A stretch of DNA of 64,000 nucleotides from JACVRW01 sp963812915 (GCA_963812915.1 CAWEXB010000005.1:62001-126000), one strand, 5' to 3'. Shown: positions 23,744 to 32,889, numbered from the stretch's first letter. Numbers and translations are program-made. The notes: generated by a model not told the origin, from the letters alone.

Positions 23744-24849
23744 CGAGCCCCTCGCGCGCTCCGGGCGTAGGCCGACAGCGCACGCTGGCGGGTAAACGAG
23801 CCGTCGACGAAGTGGACGAGACCCGAATAGTCGAAGAGGTCGCTGTCTTGGTAGCTCGAAGCCCACGTGTACCAGTAGACGCGGTCGAGCCTCAGACGTC
23901 GGCGAAATCGCGCCGCGAGCGCGTAGAAGCTCGTCAGGCGGCGCGCCATTCCGCTATCCGTCGTCTCCCACTGGCGCTGCCACCCGGCGCGGGGTTTGTC
24001 GACGCGACCTTTGGAGGCCGGCCAGGTCGTCTCCGTGAGCCACAAGCGCTTGCGGGGCTCCCCGCCCCTGCGCAGGGCCCGCCTCGTGTAGCGCAGGCCC
24101 CGCAGCACCAGCGCGGGACTGCGGGTGAAGAAGTTGATCGCCGCCACGTCGTACTGCCCGCGGATCCCCGCACCGTAGAGGCGGTCGAGGTGATTCCAGA
24201 CGAAATCCGCCAGGCCGGCGAGCACCGTAGCCGAGCCGGGATCCGATCCCTTCAGGGCGGTGTTGGATGCTCGCAGCAGCTCTGCGTACTCGGACGCCCA
24301 ATCCCCGTCTCCGTCCCAGTAGTACCTCAGGTGAGGCTCGTTCCAGACCTGCCACTGGCGCAGCGGCCGGTACGCCAGATCGCGCCGCTCGAGCCAGAAG
24401 CTTCCCTGCGGTCCGTAGCGGAGCACGAGGGCCTGGAGGTAGGCGACGTAGTCCTCGGTCCGGGCCGGCGGCGATGCGAAGCCGCGGCTCGGATCGCGCG
24501 CCGCCCACGCCGGGGTGCGAACCACGATCGGCAGCACGGTGATGTCCCGAGCGGCGGCGAGGGCCACCACCCGGTCCGTGGCGGCGAAGCTGGGTGGCTC
24601 GCCGCCCACGGGCTGAGCCGCGGCCCAGGAGAACTCGGTGCGCACCGCTTCCACCCCGGAGCGCGCCATCAGGTCCCACAGCGCCACCTGCTGGGCGTCC
24701 GGTGCTTTCGTCGCCGCCCCGTCCCACATCACGCCGTAGAAATCGTGCGGCACCTTGCGTTGGGCGCCCTTGGCCGGGGGCGCGGCGGCGAGCAGCAAGG
24801 CCCCGATCGCGAGCAGGAGGAACAGTCGGGTCACGGAAAGAATGGACAC
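23740..24849 (-). CDS. Secreted clan GH-A glycoside-hydrolase-like protein (copy 3)
   Basis: 369 residues from the GTG at 24849 (a second GTG at 24834 is possible). Signal peptide LFLLLAIGALLLAAAPPAKG, then the barrel: VEAVRTEFSWAAAQPVG, TVLPIVVRTPAWAARDP, RQWQVWNEPHLRYYW (acid/base Glu), YDVAAINFFTRSP and RLWLTETTWPASKG (nucleophile Glu). The remaining C-terminal part, YWYTWASSYQDSDLFDYSGL, closes the barrel, resembling GH39-like secreted proteins. It is on the opposite strand from its paralogues and diverges from copy 4. The open frame upstream of 24849 has no signal-peptide logic and is rejected. Confidence 0.87.
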   Translation of the reverse strand: MSILSVTRLFLLLAIGALLLAAAPPAKGAQRKVPHDFYGVMWDGAATKAPDAQQVALWDLMARSGVEAVRTEFSWAAAQPVGGEPPSFAATDRVVALAAARDITVLPIVVRTPAWAARDPSRGFASPPARTEDYVAYLQALVLRYGPQGSFWLERRDLAYRPLRQWQVWNEPHLRYYWDGDGDWASEYAELLRASNTALKGSDPGSATVLAGLADFVWNHLDRLYGAGIRGQYDVAAINFFTRSPALVLRGLRYTRRALRRGGEPRKRLWLTETTWPASKGRVDKPRAGWQRQWETTDSGMARRLTSFYALAARFRRRLRLDRVYWYTWASSYQDSDLFDYSGLVHFVDGSFTRQRALSAYARSARGAR

Positions 24850-24982
24850 GCGGATTTGTGAATCGATGTGGTCACCACCGCAACCGGGCGCCTCGACCGT
24901 GTTAGAAGCGGGCGGGGGTATGGACGTGCTACTGGCGGCACGACGCCCAAAGCAACGGCGAACCCGACCTCTCCTCGCCACG

Positions 24983-26437
24983 ATGCGCTTCAGACTTAGC
25001 TTCTCGATCCCTCTTGCGGTGCTCGCCCTCACGGCCCTGCCCACCGTCGCGGCAGCCAGCTGGAGCCAACACGCGGTGTTCCAGGATGACAATAACCTGC
25101 TCGAGCGGGGTGATGCCGCCCGCGAGCGGACGCTCGACGAGCTGAGGGGGCTCGGGGTGGACGTGGTCAAGGCCCAGCTGAGCTGGTCCGAGGTCGCCCC
25201 CAGCGGCCGCAGGCGGCCCGCTGACTTCGTGCCTGCCGATCCGGCCCAGTATCCCGGCTGGGCACGCTACGACGCGCTCGTGCGCGACGCTCAGGCGCGC
25301 GGCATGAGCGTGATGCTCGCGCTCAGCCCGCCTTATCCCGGCTGGGCGACCGCCCGCCGCGGCGACAGGGTGGGGGTCGACCGGCCGAGCCCGCGGGCCT
25401 TCGGCAGCTTCGCCGAGGCCGCCGGCCGCCACTTCCCGACCGTGGACATCTGGACGATCGGCAACGAACCGAACCATCCGGGCTTCCTCTACCCGCAGGC
25501 GACCCGTCGACGGGTGCCGTTCGCCCCGCACCGCTACCGCGCTCTCGTACGTGAGTCGGTCGCCGGCCTGGGCCGCTCCGGGCACGCCGGCGACACGATC
25601 CTCTTCGGCGAGCTCCTGCCGATTGGTAAGTCGCGCTACTTCCGAAAGAACACGATCAAGCCGCTGCGCTTCATCCGCGAGTTCTTCTGCCTCGACTCGA
25701 GCTGGCGCGCTTTCGGCGGCCGCGCCGCGCGCCTACGCGGTTGCCAGCGCTTCCGCCCGATCAGGGGCGTAACCGGCTTCGCCTATCACCCCTACACGCG
25801 CCCGAACGGGCCGCGCGGCAGGGAGCCGTCGAACGACGACGCCACGATCCGCTCGTACGGGCGCATCACGAGGGCGCTCGACCTCGCGCGCGCCAGGGGC
25901 CGGATCAGCGGCCCTCGACTGCCGATCTGGAATACCGAGTTCGGCTTCCAGTCGAACCCGCCGGACCGCTTCCAGACGCGGCTGTCGCGCATCCCCGGCT
26001 TCATGGCCGAGTCCGAGCTCTGGCTCTCGGTGCGCAACGAGCGCGTGGCGAGCTTCTCTCAGTACACGATGACCGACACACCCGTCCGCCGTTCGGGCGA
26101 CGTCTTCGGGACCTGGCAGGGCGGCCTGCGCTTCGACGACGGTCGTCTCAAGAGGGGCGTGTACGACGGTTACCGGTTGCCGATCTTCGTGCGCCTACTC
26201 GGCCCGGGGGCGGTCGAAGTGTGGGGCGCGGCACGCCCGGGGGGCGCCGGCGCCGTGGTCCAGGTTCAGGAGCGGCGCGCGGGCGGCGAGTTCAGCAACC
26301 TCGGTGCCCCTCTGACCGTGGAGAACGCGCGTGGTTACTTCCGCGCCCGGTTCGAGATTTCAAGGGCCGCACAGCGCCGCTACCGCTTCGTCTACGACGG
26401 CCAGGAGAGCCGCGCCGCGAAGGCGGCTACCCGTTAA
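24983..26437 (+). CDS. Secreted clan GH-A glycoside-hydrolase-like protein (copy 4)
   Basis: 484 residues, same architecture as copy 1: signal peptide (MRFRLSFSIPLAVLALTALP), barrel with DVVKAQLSWSEVAPSGRRRP, VDIWTIGNEPNHPG (acid/base Glu), GFAYHPYTRPNGP and LPIWNTEFGFQSNPP (nucleophile Glu), then a C-terminal beta region with VEVWGAARPGGAGAVVQ. Stretches such as GHAGDTILFGELLPIG versus GHGGDTILLGELMPLG in copy 1 show clear common descent. Longer in-frame starts exist upstream (from 24755), but the ATG at 24983 directly precedes the signal peptide. Divergent from copy 3 across a 133-bp gap. Confidence 0.88.
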   Translation: MRFRLSFSIPLAVLALTALPTVAAASWSQHAVFQDDNNLLERGDAARERTLDELRGLGVDVVKAQLSWSEVAPSGRRRPADFVPADPAQYPGWARYDALVRDAQARGMSVMLALSPPYPGWATARRGDRVGVDRPSPRAFGSFAEAAGRHFPTVDIWTIGNEPNHPGFLYPQATRRRVPFAPHRYRALVRESVAGLGRSGHAGDTILFGELLPIGKSRYFRKNTIKPLRFIREFFCLDSSWRAFGGRAARLRGCQRFRPIRGVTGFAYHPYTRPNGPRGREPSNDDATIRSYGRITRALDLARARGRISGPRLPIWNTEFGFQSNPPDRFQTRLSRIPGFMAESELWLSVRNERVASFSQYTMTDTPVRRSGDVFGTWQGGLRFDDGRLKRGVYDGYRLPIFVRLLGPGAVEVWGAARPGGAGAVVQVQERRAGGEFSNLGAPLTVENARGYFRARFEISRAAQRRYRFVYDGQESRAAKAATR

Positions 26438-26475
26438 CCGTTAGTCAAGTGACCCCGATTACGCTCAGGAGAAAC

Positions 26476-27421
26476 ATGTCTCGCAAGCTCGCATGCCTCG
26501 CGTCCGTCGCGGCGTTGGCCGCTTGCGGTCTCGCCGCAGGTTCCGGGCGAGCCGAAGCCGCCGTGCTCGTCGGTGTCGCCGATCAGAGTCCGGCGATGTT
26601 CTCGCAGCCGCTGTTTACCCAGCTGCAGGTGAAGCGCTCGCGCATCTTCCCACCCTGGAACGTGGCCCTCCAGAGCGGCCACGCGCGCGATCTCGACGCC
26701 TGGCTGAACACAGCGCGGGCGGTCCCGCATCGAACCGCTGATCTCGTTCAGCCAGTCGGTTGGGTCGAGGTGCCCGCGGAAGCCGTGCAAGCTGCCCACG
26801 GTGCGCGAGTTCACTCGTGCCTTCCGCGCGTTTCGCAAGCGCTGGCCGTCCGTGAGGGTTGTTAGCCCGTGGAACGAGGCCAACCACCGCAGCCAGCCGA
26901 CGTTCAAGAACCCGAAGCGGGCGGCGCAGTACTACAACGTCGTGCGCAAGCTTTGCCGCGGTTGCAAGATCGTCGCCGCCGACGTGATCGACGAGAGGAA
27001 CATGGAGCGCTGGCTCAGCGTGTTCAGGCGCACGGCGATCAGGCCGAGGCTCTGGGGACTCCACAACTACAAGGACACGAACCCGCGCAGGGGCCAGCAG
27101 TTCGGCGGTACCAGGCGACTCGTAAAGGCCGTGAGGGGCCAGATCTGGCTCACCGAGACCGGCGGCCTGGCGCGTTTCGTGCTGCCGGGGGGCGGGACGC
27201 TGTTCCCCTTCAGCCTTAGTCGCCAGGACCGGGCCGTAAAGCGGATGTTCTCGCTCGCCAAGCGCTACCGCAGCCGGATCAAGCGGCTCTACATCTACAA
27301 CTGGTTCGGGCAGACGCGCAGCAACCGCTTCGACGCGGGGCTCGTCAACCCGAACGGCTCGGCGCGGCCGGCGTACAACACGGTGCGGCGGATGCTGCGC
27401 ACGAGCACGTTCAACCCGTAG
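26476..27421 (+). pseudogene. Clan GH-A glycoside-hydrolase-like protein (copy 5), broken by a one-base frameshift
   Basis: Begins well: AGGAG (26467-26471) before ATG at 26476, signal peptide MSRKLACLASVAALAACGLA, then LVGVADQSPAMFSQPLFTQL and FPPWNVALQSGHARDLDAWL. After codon 83 the reading frame leaves the family sequence. One base removed from the CCC at 26724-26726 restores IEPLISFSQSVGSRCPRKPC and the rest, including VRVVSPWNEANHRSQ (acid/base Glu), LWGLHNYKDTNP and QIWLTETGGLARF (nucleophile Glu), ending at TAG 27419-27421. Read without correction, the first frame stops at 26865. Everything else is intact, so this is a very recent inactivation or a sequence error. Corrected length is about 314 residues. 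Confidence 0.85.
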
Positions 27422-27431
27422 ACCTTGGATC

Positions 27432-28088
27432 TTGGATCGCCGTGAGCGGCTGCGCCGGGCCCGGCTGTATTTCGTCACCGACATTCGGCCAGGTTTGGAG
27501 CAGCTGCTCGCGGCGGCCATCGCGGGCGGCGTGGACATGGTGCAGCTCCGCGACAAGTCCGCAACCGATGCTGAGCTCCTCGCGGCGGGGGAGGTCTTCC
27601 GCCGGACATGCGATGCATACGGCGCGCTCTTCTGGCTGAACGACCGCGCGGACCTTGCGCTGCGCTGCGACGCGGACGGGGTGCACGTCGGCCAGGACGA
27701 CGTGCCGCCGGAGGAGATCCGGAGGGTCCTCCCGCCCGACCGGCTCGTTGGGCTCTCAACGCATTCCCCCGCCCAGCTCGACGCCGCCCTGGCGTCGTCG
27801 AGCGCGGACGAGCTGAGCGTCGGCCCGGTGTGGGAGACGCCGACGAAGGGGGGCCGCCCGGCGGCCGGCCTCGAGTACGTCCGCTACGCCGCATCTCACG
27901 CCGGCGAGAGACCGTGGTTCGCGATCGGCGGAATCGACCTCGGTAACGTCCGTGACGTGATCGAAGCCGGCGCCTTGCGGATCGTGGTGGTGCGCGCTAT
28001 CAGGGACGCGTCGGACCCGCGCGCGGCGGCCGAGGCCCTGCGGGTGGCGCTCGACGAGGCCCAGGGTGGCGCAGAAGGCCAGCCGTAA
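27432..28088 (+). CDS. thiE: Thiamine-phosphate synthase
   Basis: 218 residues from a TTG at 27432. Joins the pyrimidine (HMP-PP) and thiazole phosphate to thiamin phosphate. TIM barrel with LYFVTDIRPGLEQLLAAAIA, VDMVQLRDKSATDAELL, FWLNDRADLALRCDADGVHV (pyrophosphate site, HVGQDD), LVGLSTHSPAQL, SVGPVWETPTKGGRPAAGL (normally GPxxxTxTK) and FAIGGIDLGNV. No TPP riboswitch precedes it; it starts 10 bp after the broken copy 5 gene. The companion thiO-S-G operon is 6.6 kb away on the other strand, beyond the glycoside hydrolase genes. Only TTG fits the family start; there is no clear ribosome site. Confidence 0.94.
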   Translation: MDRRERLRRARLYFVTDIRPGLEQLLAAAIAGGVDMVQLRDKSATDAELLAAGEVFRRTCDAYGALFWLNDRADLALRCDADGVHVGQDDVPPEEIRRVLPPDRLVGLSTHSPAQLDAALASSSADELSVGPVWETPTKGGRPAAGLEYVRYAASHAGERPWFAIGGIDLGNVRDVIEAGALRIVVVRAIRDASDPRAAAEALRVALDEAQGGAEGQP

Positions 28089-28614
28089 GCGGCGCAAGGA
28101 GCGCCGCCGCACGCCGCGTGGCCCGGGCGGTTCCGCGGAGCCGTCTGCCTCCGCGATGGAGCGCGGCTACGCTCGCGGCCGCGCCCGGGACGAGGCCGCG
28201 CGGGCCGCGCTCAAGCCGCTCGCTCCTGGCGAGCGTCCCACGGCCGTTACCGTGGGCGCAATCACCGCCGGGGCGCTGGCGCTCGCCAACGTCGTCGCGC
28301 TGGTGGCGGGATGGGACGCCGGACCCGGATCCGGTGACGGCGACGGGCAGGCCATCGCCGGCAGCCTCCTCGTCACCGCGGTGCTGTGCGTGGTGGCGTA
28401 CGGCATGTGGAAGGCGCGCTACTGGGCCGTGCTGGGCATGCAGACCCTGCTGGCCATCACCATCATCTTCGCCTCGCTCGGCCTGATCACGGCAACGAGC
28501 GCCTGGGCCGCGGTCCTGCTGGTGGCGATCGTCTGCGCCGCCGGCGCGCTCTTCTGGTTCATGGTCAAGGCGATGGCGCGCATCCAGATGCCCGAGCGCC
28601 CGCGCGCCGGGTAG
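28066..28614 (+). CDS. Small four-helix membrane protein of unknown function
   Basis: 182 residues from a GTG 23 bases inside the thiE end. A strongly basic N-terminus (MAQKASRKRRKERRRTPRGP) of about 60 hydrophilic residues is followed by four hydrophobic helices: VTVGAITAGALALANVVALV, GSLLVTAVLCVVAYGMW, AVLGMQTLLAITIIFASLGL and WAAVLLVAIVCAAGALFWF. It looks like an uncharacterised actinobacterial membrane protein with a cytoplasmic basic tail. Coupled to thiE by overlap, although no thiamin role is evident. No catalytic motif is visible. Confidence 0.75.
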   Translation: MAQKASRKRRKERRRTPRGPGGSAEPSASAMERGYARGRARDEAARAALKPLAPGERPTAVTVGAITAGALALANVVALVAGWDAGPGSGDGDGQAIAGSLLVTAVLCVVAYGMWKARYWAVLGMQTLLAITIIFASLGLITATSAWAAVLLVAIVCAAGALFWFMVKAMARIQMPERPRAG

Positions 28615-28644
28615 TACTGGCTCCGGTAGGTAGTCTCAATCGCC

Positions 28645-30027
28645 ATGCCGGAGAGCAAGTACGACTGCATCGTGATCGGCTCGGGACCTGGCGGCTACGT
28701 GGCCGCGATCCGCGCCGCCCAGCTGGGGATGAAGACGGCCGTGGTGGAGAAGGAGAACGTCGGCGGGCGCTGCCTGAATGAGGCCTGCATCCCGGCCAAG
28801 GCGATTCTGCGCGTGGCCGAGGTGAGGCAGGAGGTCGAGCACGCCGGGAGCTTCGGCATCTCGGTCAACGGCACCTCGTTCGACTACACGGGCGCGACGA
28901 AGCATCGGGACAAGGTCGTCAAGACGCTCACCGGCGGCGTCGGGATGCTGTTCAAGAAGAACAAGATCGACCTGATCGAGGGCTTCGCCGCGGTCACCGA
29001 CGACGCGAACGTCCGGATCGGCGGCCAGTTCGACGGCACCGAGATCGAGACCGATCGTTTGGTGCTGGCCTGCGGCTCGGTCGCAAAGCCGATCCTCGGC
29101 CTCGAGTTCGGCCGCCGCATCCTCGATACGGCCGGAATGTGGCTGCTGAACGAGCAGCCTTCGCGACTGTGCGTGATCGGAGCGGGAGCATCCGGAACGG
29201 AGATCGCCTCCGCGTTCGGCAGGCTTGGGACCGAGGTGCTGCTGCTCGAGGCGCTCGACCAGATCCTGCCCCTCGAGGACGAGGAGATCTCGAAGGCCTG
29301 TGCGCGGGAGATCCGCAAGCAGAACGTGCGCATCGAGACCGGCGCCAAGGTGGAGGGTGCCGAGGCCTCGGACTCGGGCGTCTCTGTCAGCTTCGGCGGC
29401 GGCTCTGAGGAGTTCGACTACCTGGTGATCTGCGCCGGGCGCGGGCCGGACGTCGAGGGTCTCGGCCTCGACGAGGCCGGCATCCAGCGCGACGAGCGCG
29501 GCTTCATCAAGGTCGACGGCCGACTCCGCACCTCTCGCGAAGGCGTGTGGGCGATCGGCGACATGGTCCCGGGGCCCGCGCTCGCCCACAAGGCATCCGA
29601 CGAGGGGATCATCGCGGTCGAGGATGCGGCCGGCAACGAGGTCCACGAGATCGACTATCGGTTCATTCCGGCGGTCACCTTCTGCCATCCCCAGGTCGCC
29701 TCGTTCGGCCTGACCGAGAAGGCGGCCCGCGAGGCGGGCTACGACGTGGTGGTCGGGAAGGTGCCGATGGGCGCGGTCGGCGCGCCGACCGTCTACGGCG
29801 ACCGCGGCGGCCTGGTCAAGATCGTGGGGGACAAGAAGTACGGCGAAATCCTCGGCGGCCACATCTGCTCCGTGAAGGCCGCCGACCTGATCCAGGAGCT
29901 GGTAAACGCGCGCGAGCTCGAGGGCGGCTTCCACGAGGTCGCTCGCACCATCCACCCTCACCCGGCGTTCGCCGAGACCGTGATGGAGGCCGCTCGTGCC
30001 ACGGACGGCTGGTTGATCCACGGCTGA
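28645..30027 (+). CDS. lpd: Dihydrolipoyl dehydrogenase
   Basis: 460 residues. FAD/NAD flavoprotein that re-oxidises dihydrolipoamide on E2 with NAD. FAD loop CIVIGSGPGGYVAAIRAAQL, redox disulfide GGRCLNEACIPAK (C-x4-C), NAD loop LCVIGAGASGTEIASAFGRL, second FAD site VWAIGDMVPGPALAHKA, and the interface catalytic pair HPHPAFAE (His-Glu). All functional residues are present and the length is standard. It stands 5.4 kb before pdhA-pdhB-E2 on the same strand and most likely serves that complex. It begins 30 bp after the membrane-protein stop. Confidence 0.98.
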   Translation: MPESKYDCIVIGSGPGGYVAAIRAAQLGMKTAVVEKENVGGRCLNEACIPAKAILRVAEVRQEVEHAGSFGISVNGTSFDYTGATKHRDKVVKTLTGGVGMLFKKNKIDLIEGFAAVTDDANVRIGGQFDGTEIETDRLVLACGSVAKPILGLEFGRRILDTAGMWLLNEQPSRLCVIGAGASGTEIASAFGRLGTEVLLLEALDQILPLEDEEISKACAREIRKQNVRIETGAKVEGAEASDSGVSVSFGGGSEEFDYLVICAGRGPDVEGLGLDEAGIQRDERGFIKVDGRLRTSREGVWAIGDMVPGPALAHKASDEGIIAVEDAAGNEVHEIDYRFIPAVTFCHPQVASFGLTEKAAREAGYDVVVGKVPMGAVGAPTVYGDRGGLVKIVGDKKYGEILGGHICSVKAADLIQELVNARELEGGFHEVARTIHPHPAFAETVMEAARATDGWLIHG

Positions 30028-30113
30028 GTGAGCCGTGGCCGCGCCTCCGCCCCAACGGGTGAGCGCGGCGCCCATCAGGTTCAGAACCGAACCGATGAAC
30101 CGTCGGGATCCTG

Positions 30114-30386
30114 ATGGTGAGCCAGATGAACGCCCCGGAGATCGGCATCTACCCGGGCTCCGACGAGGTGGGCGCGTTCGGCCGCGACCCTGGAAGTCCA
30201 GACGAGGGACTCGAGCTCTACCTGCCGCAGGATGCCGAGCCCGACTACTGGGAGGGCGCAGCGGCTCCCGGAATCGTGCACGGCCTTGCCTGGTGGGCAA
30301 ATCCGTGTACGGATCCGAGAGCCTCGGTCGAGGGTGTACGCGACGGCGCCGGACGGGCGGGAGGTGCGCGGTCCGTGCCCTCCTAG
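30114..30386 (+). CDS. Possible small hypothetical protein
   Basis: 90 codons from ATG 30114 (or ATG 30126). The first 60 residues look protein-like and strongly acidic (IGIYPGSDEVGAFGRDPGSP, LYLPQDAEPDYWEGAAAPG, VHGLAWW) with normal third-position GC. The last 30 are low-complexity Gly/Ala/Arg. I recognise no family. It could be a truncated remnant. It lies alone in the 588-bp gap between lpd and the secreted-protein operon. Confidence 0.4.
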   Translation: MVSQMNAPEIGIYPGSDEVGAFGRDPGSPDEGLELYLPQDAEPDYWEGAAAPGIVHGLAWWANPCTDPRASVEGVRDGAGRAGGARSVPS

Positions 30387-30545
30387 GGTGGCCTGCCCAC
30401 CCGTCTGACGGTCGCCGACACGACTGAGGTCGGGGAGCAATCATCCGTTTTCCGCAAAGAGCGGAGTCGTTGGCCGCGGGCAGGAGAGACCGCTCACCTC
30501 CCGCCGGCCCCCCGGTACTAGGCTCGGCCGACCTTGGGCTCTGAT

Positions 30546-30577
30546 CCGAGTGGGGGGGGAGAGATCTCGCCACTCGG
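30546..30577. promoter_or_regulatory. Hairpin in the leader of the secreted-protein operon
   Basis: CCGAGTGG (30546-30553) and CCACTCGG (30570-30577) form a perfect 8-bp inverted repeat around a G- and GAGATCTC-containing loop, 38 bp before the ATG at 30616. The inner GAGATCTC is itself palindromic. It could be an operator or an RNA hairpin in the 5' leader. There is no T run, so it is not a standard terminator. The rest of 30387-30545 shows no gene or clear signal to me. Confidence 0.5.
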
Positions 30578-30615
30578 GACTTAGAACAACGGCCGATGAA
30601 AGTCACTCCACAGGG

Positions 30616-32889
30616 ATGAAGGACCGCGGTCCCGCACAGGGGGAAGTGCGTACGCACCGCCTCGCTCGCGTCGTGATCGTGGCCGCCGCATCAGCGTTCG
30701 TCTCGCTTGGGCAAGCAGGTGAGGCCAAGGCGGGCGCATTCACCATCAACACCTGCGCGTCTGACGCCCCGAACTACTCGACCGACGCGTTCGTGGACTT
30801 CGCCACCCGCGGCATGATGTGGAAGCGCGCGTGCGACCCAGAGGGACATGGGCTCAGAGGGCTTGTGACCGCCAACGTAATTCGCTCGGGCCGCGTGGCC
30901 CGTGGCGCCCGCTCTTACTTCACCCTCACTGCACCGGCCGGTACGTCCTTCGCCTGGATCAATTGGTCAGGGCACGCCCAGCGACGCGACTGCCGCTACG
31001 CACTCCAGGTCTGGGCCGACGGTCCCGGCGCGCAAACGAAACCAATCAAGAACGTGCGCGCGAACCAGGACTGTCCGCGCCCGCAGCGGGCGCAGGCCGC
31101 CGGTTGGCCCGGTCGGCGCTTCGAACTGATCCCGGGGACGACGAGGTTCGTCCAGCGGATCGTCTGCGTGGGCGCGCCCGGGACGCCGTACTGCTCGGCC
31201 CGCGGCCGCAACTTCATCCGCACGCTCAAGGCAGAGATAGCAGTGGTGGACCCGATCCTGCCCTCAGCCGGGATTCTGCAGGACAACCCGTTCACGCTCG
31301 GGCACTGGGTGCGGGGCGAGCAGATCGTGAACTATGACGCGGCGGACAACGTGGGGGTCAAGATGGCACGGGCCGTCCTCAACGGCCTGCCGCGTGAAGA
31401 GCATTCCCGCGGCTGCTACTACGCGCAGCAGACCCCGTGCCCGAACGGCCCCGGCGCAATCACGGTCAACACGCGGATGCTCGCGGAGGGATCTCAGACC
31501 CTGGCGGTCGAGGCAGTCGATGCCGGCGACAACGTCGGCGCCTCTGCAGGGATCACCGTTCGAGTCGACAACACGGCACCCGGCGCCGTGCCGGTGGCGG
31601 TCGAGGGCGGCGAGGCCTGGCGCAACCAGAACGACTTCGACCTGACGTGGGACAACCCGGATGAGGGTGACCGTGCCCCGATTACCGCTGCGCACTACCG
31701 CCTATGCCGCGCGGACGGCAGCGGGTGCAGCGACGGCAGCCAGTCGGCCGTGGGGATCGAGCGGCTCGCCGACCTCGGGATGCCGGCTCCCGGCGAGTGG
31801 CAGATACGAGCCTGGCGCGAGGATGCCGCCGGAAACCATGAGCCGGCAAACGCGTCTGTGCCGGTCAAGTTGCGCTACGACCCCGAACCTCCGCAGCTCG
31901 GCTTCGAGCCGCCCCCCGCCTCAGACCCCACTCTCGTCTCGGTTCTGGTTACCGATCAGGTCTCCGGTCTAGCGGGTGGACAGATTGAGCTCAGCCGGGA
32001 CGGTTCCGGGGTCTGGCAGGAGCTCGCCACGAGGCAGGAGGGGAGCCGACTCCTAACTCGAATCGACGACGCCTCCTTGCCCCCGGGGACTTACTTGCTG
32101 CGCGCGACCGCCCGCGATCAGGCCGCGAACCAGAACAGCACCGACAAGTGGGTCGATGGCCGCCCGGTGGCGATCAACCTCCCGCTGCGGATGCCAACTG
32201 CGATCCGTGCAGGCGTGATCGGAAGGCGAATCGAGCGGACTACGATCGAGCGCCGCGGGAAGCGCCGCCGGGTGCGTCGCGAGGTGCCGACCTTCGAGCC
32301 CTCGGCGCGCATCGCACTCGGTCGCCAGGTGACGATCGGCGGGCGGCTCGAGAACCGCGACGGCCAGCCCCTCCCGGATGCGGAGGTGCAGGTTCTCTCG
32401 CGCAGCGCAGCCAGCCCCGAGCAGCCGGTCGGGGTAGTCCGAACGGACGCCCAGGGCAACTACACCTACGTCACCCAGGCAAGCTCGACACGCATCCTGC
32501 GGTTCGTTTACCACGGGAGCCCGCTGACCCTGCCCACTGCAAGTGAGGTCAGCCTGTTCGTCCCGGCAGCGTCCACGATCCGAGCGCGTCCGCGACACGT
32601 ACGGAACGGCCAGGCTGTCCACTTCGTTGGCCGTCTGCGCTCGCTGCCGCAGCCGGCAACGGGCAAGCTGATCGAGCTCCAGGTGGTCCTGTCGGGCGAG
32701 TGGCAGACGTTCCGCACAGTGGTCACGGACCCGACGGGCGGCTGGAGCGTCCCGTACCGCTTCAGGCGCACGTGTGGTCTGACTCGCTACCGGTTCCGGG
32801 TCCGGCTGCCGGCCGAGGCCGGCTATCCCTTCGAGACCGGCCTTACTGGGCCCATCGAGGTCCGCGTGCGAGGACGGCCATGCCGGTGA
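30616..32889 (+). CDS. Large secreted/envelope protein with Ig-like repeats
   Basis: 757 residues from ATG 30616. N-terminal hydrophobic segment (LARVVIVAAASAFVSLGQAG) as signal peptide. A Cys-containing N-terminal domain follows (INTCASDAPNYSTDAFVDFA, AWINWSGHAQRRDCRYALQV), with a loop GCYYAQQTPCPNGPGAITVN. Beta-sandwich, Ig-like modules then run from about residue 270 to the end: VRVDNTAPGAVPVAVEG, AWREDAAGNHEPANASVPVK, ARDQAANQNSTDKWVDGRPV, and two carboxypeptidase-regulatory-like repeats (TIGGRLENRDGQPLPDAEVQ; VHFVGRLRSLPQPATGKLIE). A structural or adhesive surface role is likely. The frame is open from a GTG at 30550, but that extension is unlike a signal peptide. First gene of an overlapping set with 32880 and 32987. 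Confidence 0.8.
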   Translation: MKDRGPAQGEVRTHRLARVVIVAAASAFVSLGQAGEAKAGAFTINTCASDAPNYSTDAFVDFATRGMMWKRACDPEGHGLRGLVTANVIRSGRVARGARSYFTLTAPAGTSFAWINWSGHAQRRDCRYALQVWADGPGAQTKPIKNVRANQDCPRPQRAQAAGWPGRRFELIPGTTRFVQRIVCVGAPGTPYCSARGRNFIRTLKAEIAVVDPILPSAGILQDNPFTLGHWVRGEQIVNYDAADNVGVKMARAVLNGLPREEHSRGCYYAQQTPCPNGPGAITVNTRMLAEGSQTLAVEAVDAGDNVGASAGITVRVDNTAPGAVPVAVEGGEAWRNQNDFDLTWDNPDEGDRAPITAAHYRLCRADGSGCSDGSQSAVGIERLADLGMPAPGEWQIRAWREDAAGNHEPANASVPVKLRYDPEPPQLGFEPPPASDPTLVSVLVTDQVSGLAGGQIELSRDGSGVWQELATRQEGSRLLTRIDDASLPPGTYLLRATARDQAANQNSTDKWVDGRPVAINLPLRMPTAIRAGVIGRRIERTTIERRGKRRRVRREVPTFEPSARIALGRQVTIGGRLENRDGQPLPDAEVQVLSRSAASPEQPVGVVRTDAQGNYTYVTQASSTRILRFVYHGSPLTLPTASEVSLFVPAASTIRARPRHVRNGQAVHFVGRLRSLPQPATGKLIELQVVLSGEWQTFRTVVTDPTGGWSVPYRFRRTCGLTRYRFRVRLPAEAGYPFETGLTGPIEVRVRGRPCR

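Noticed and set aside
24868..24878. GTGGTCACCAC palindrome between glycoside hydrolase copies 3 and 4
   Set aside because: Five-base arms are expected by chance in this composition; no second copy found nearby.
30073..30116. CATCAGG...CCTGATG inverted repeat after lpd
   Set aside because: Loop of 30 bases and no T run; pairing could be chance, so not listed as a terminator.
28636..30657. 673-codon open frame on the minus strand opposite lpd
   Set aside because: It mirrors the certain lpd gene in a high-GC third-position shadow frame; its translation has no recognisable motif.
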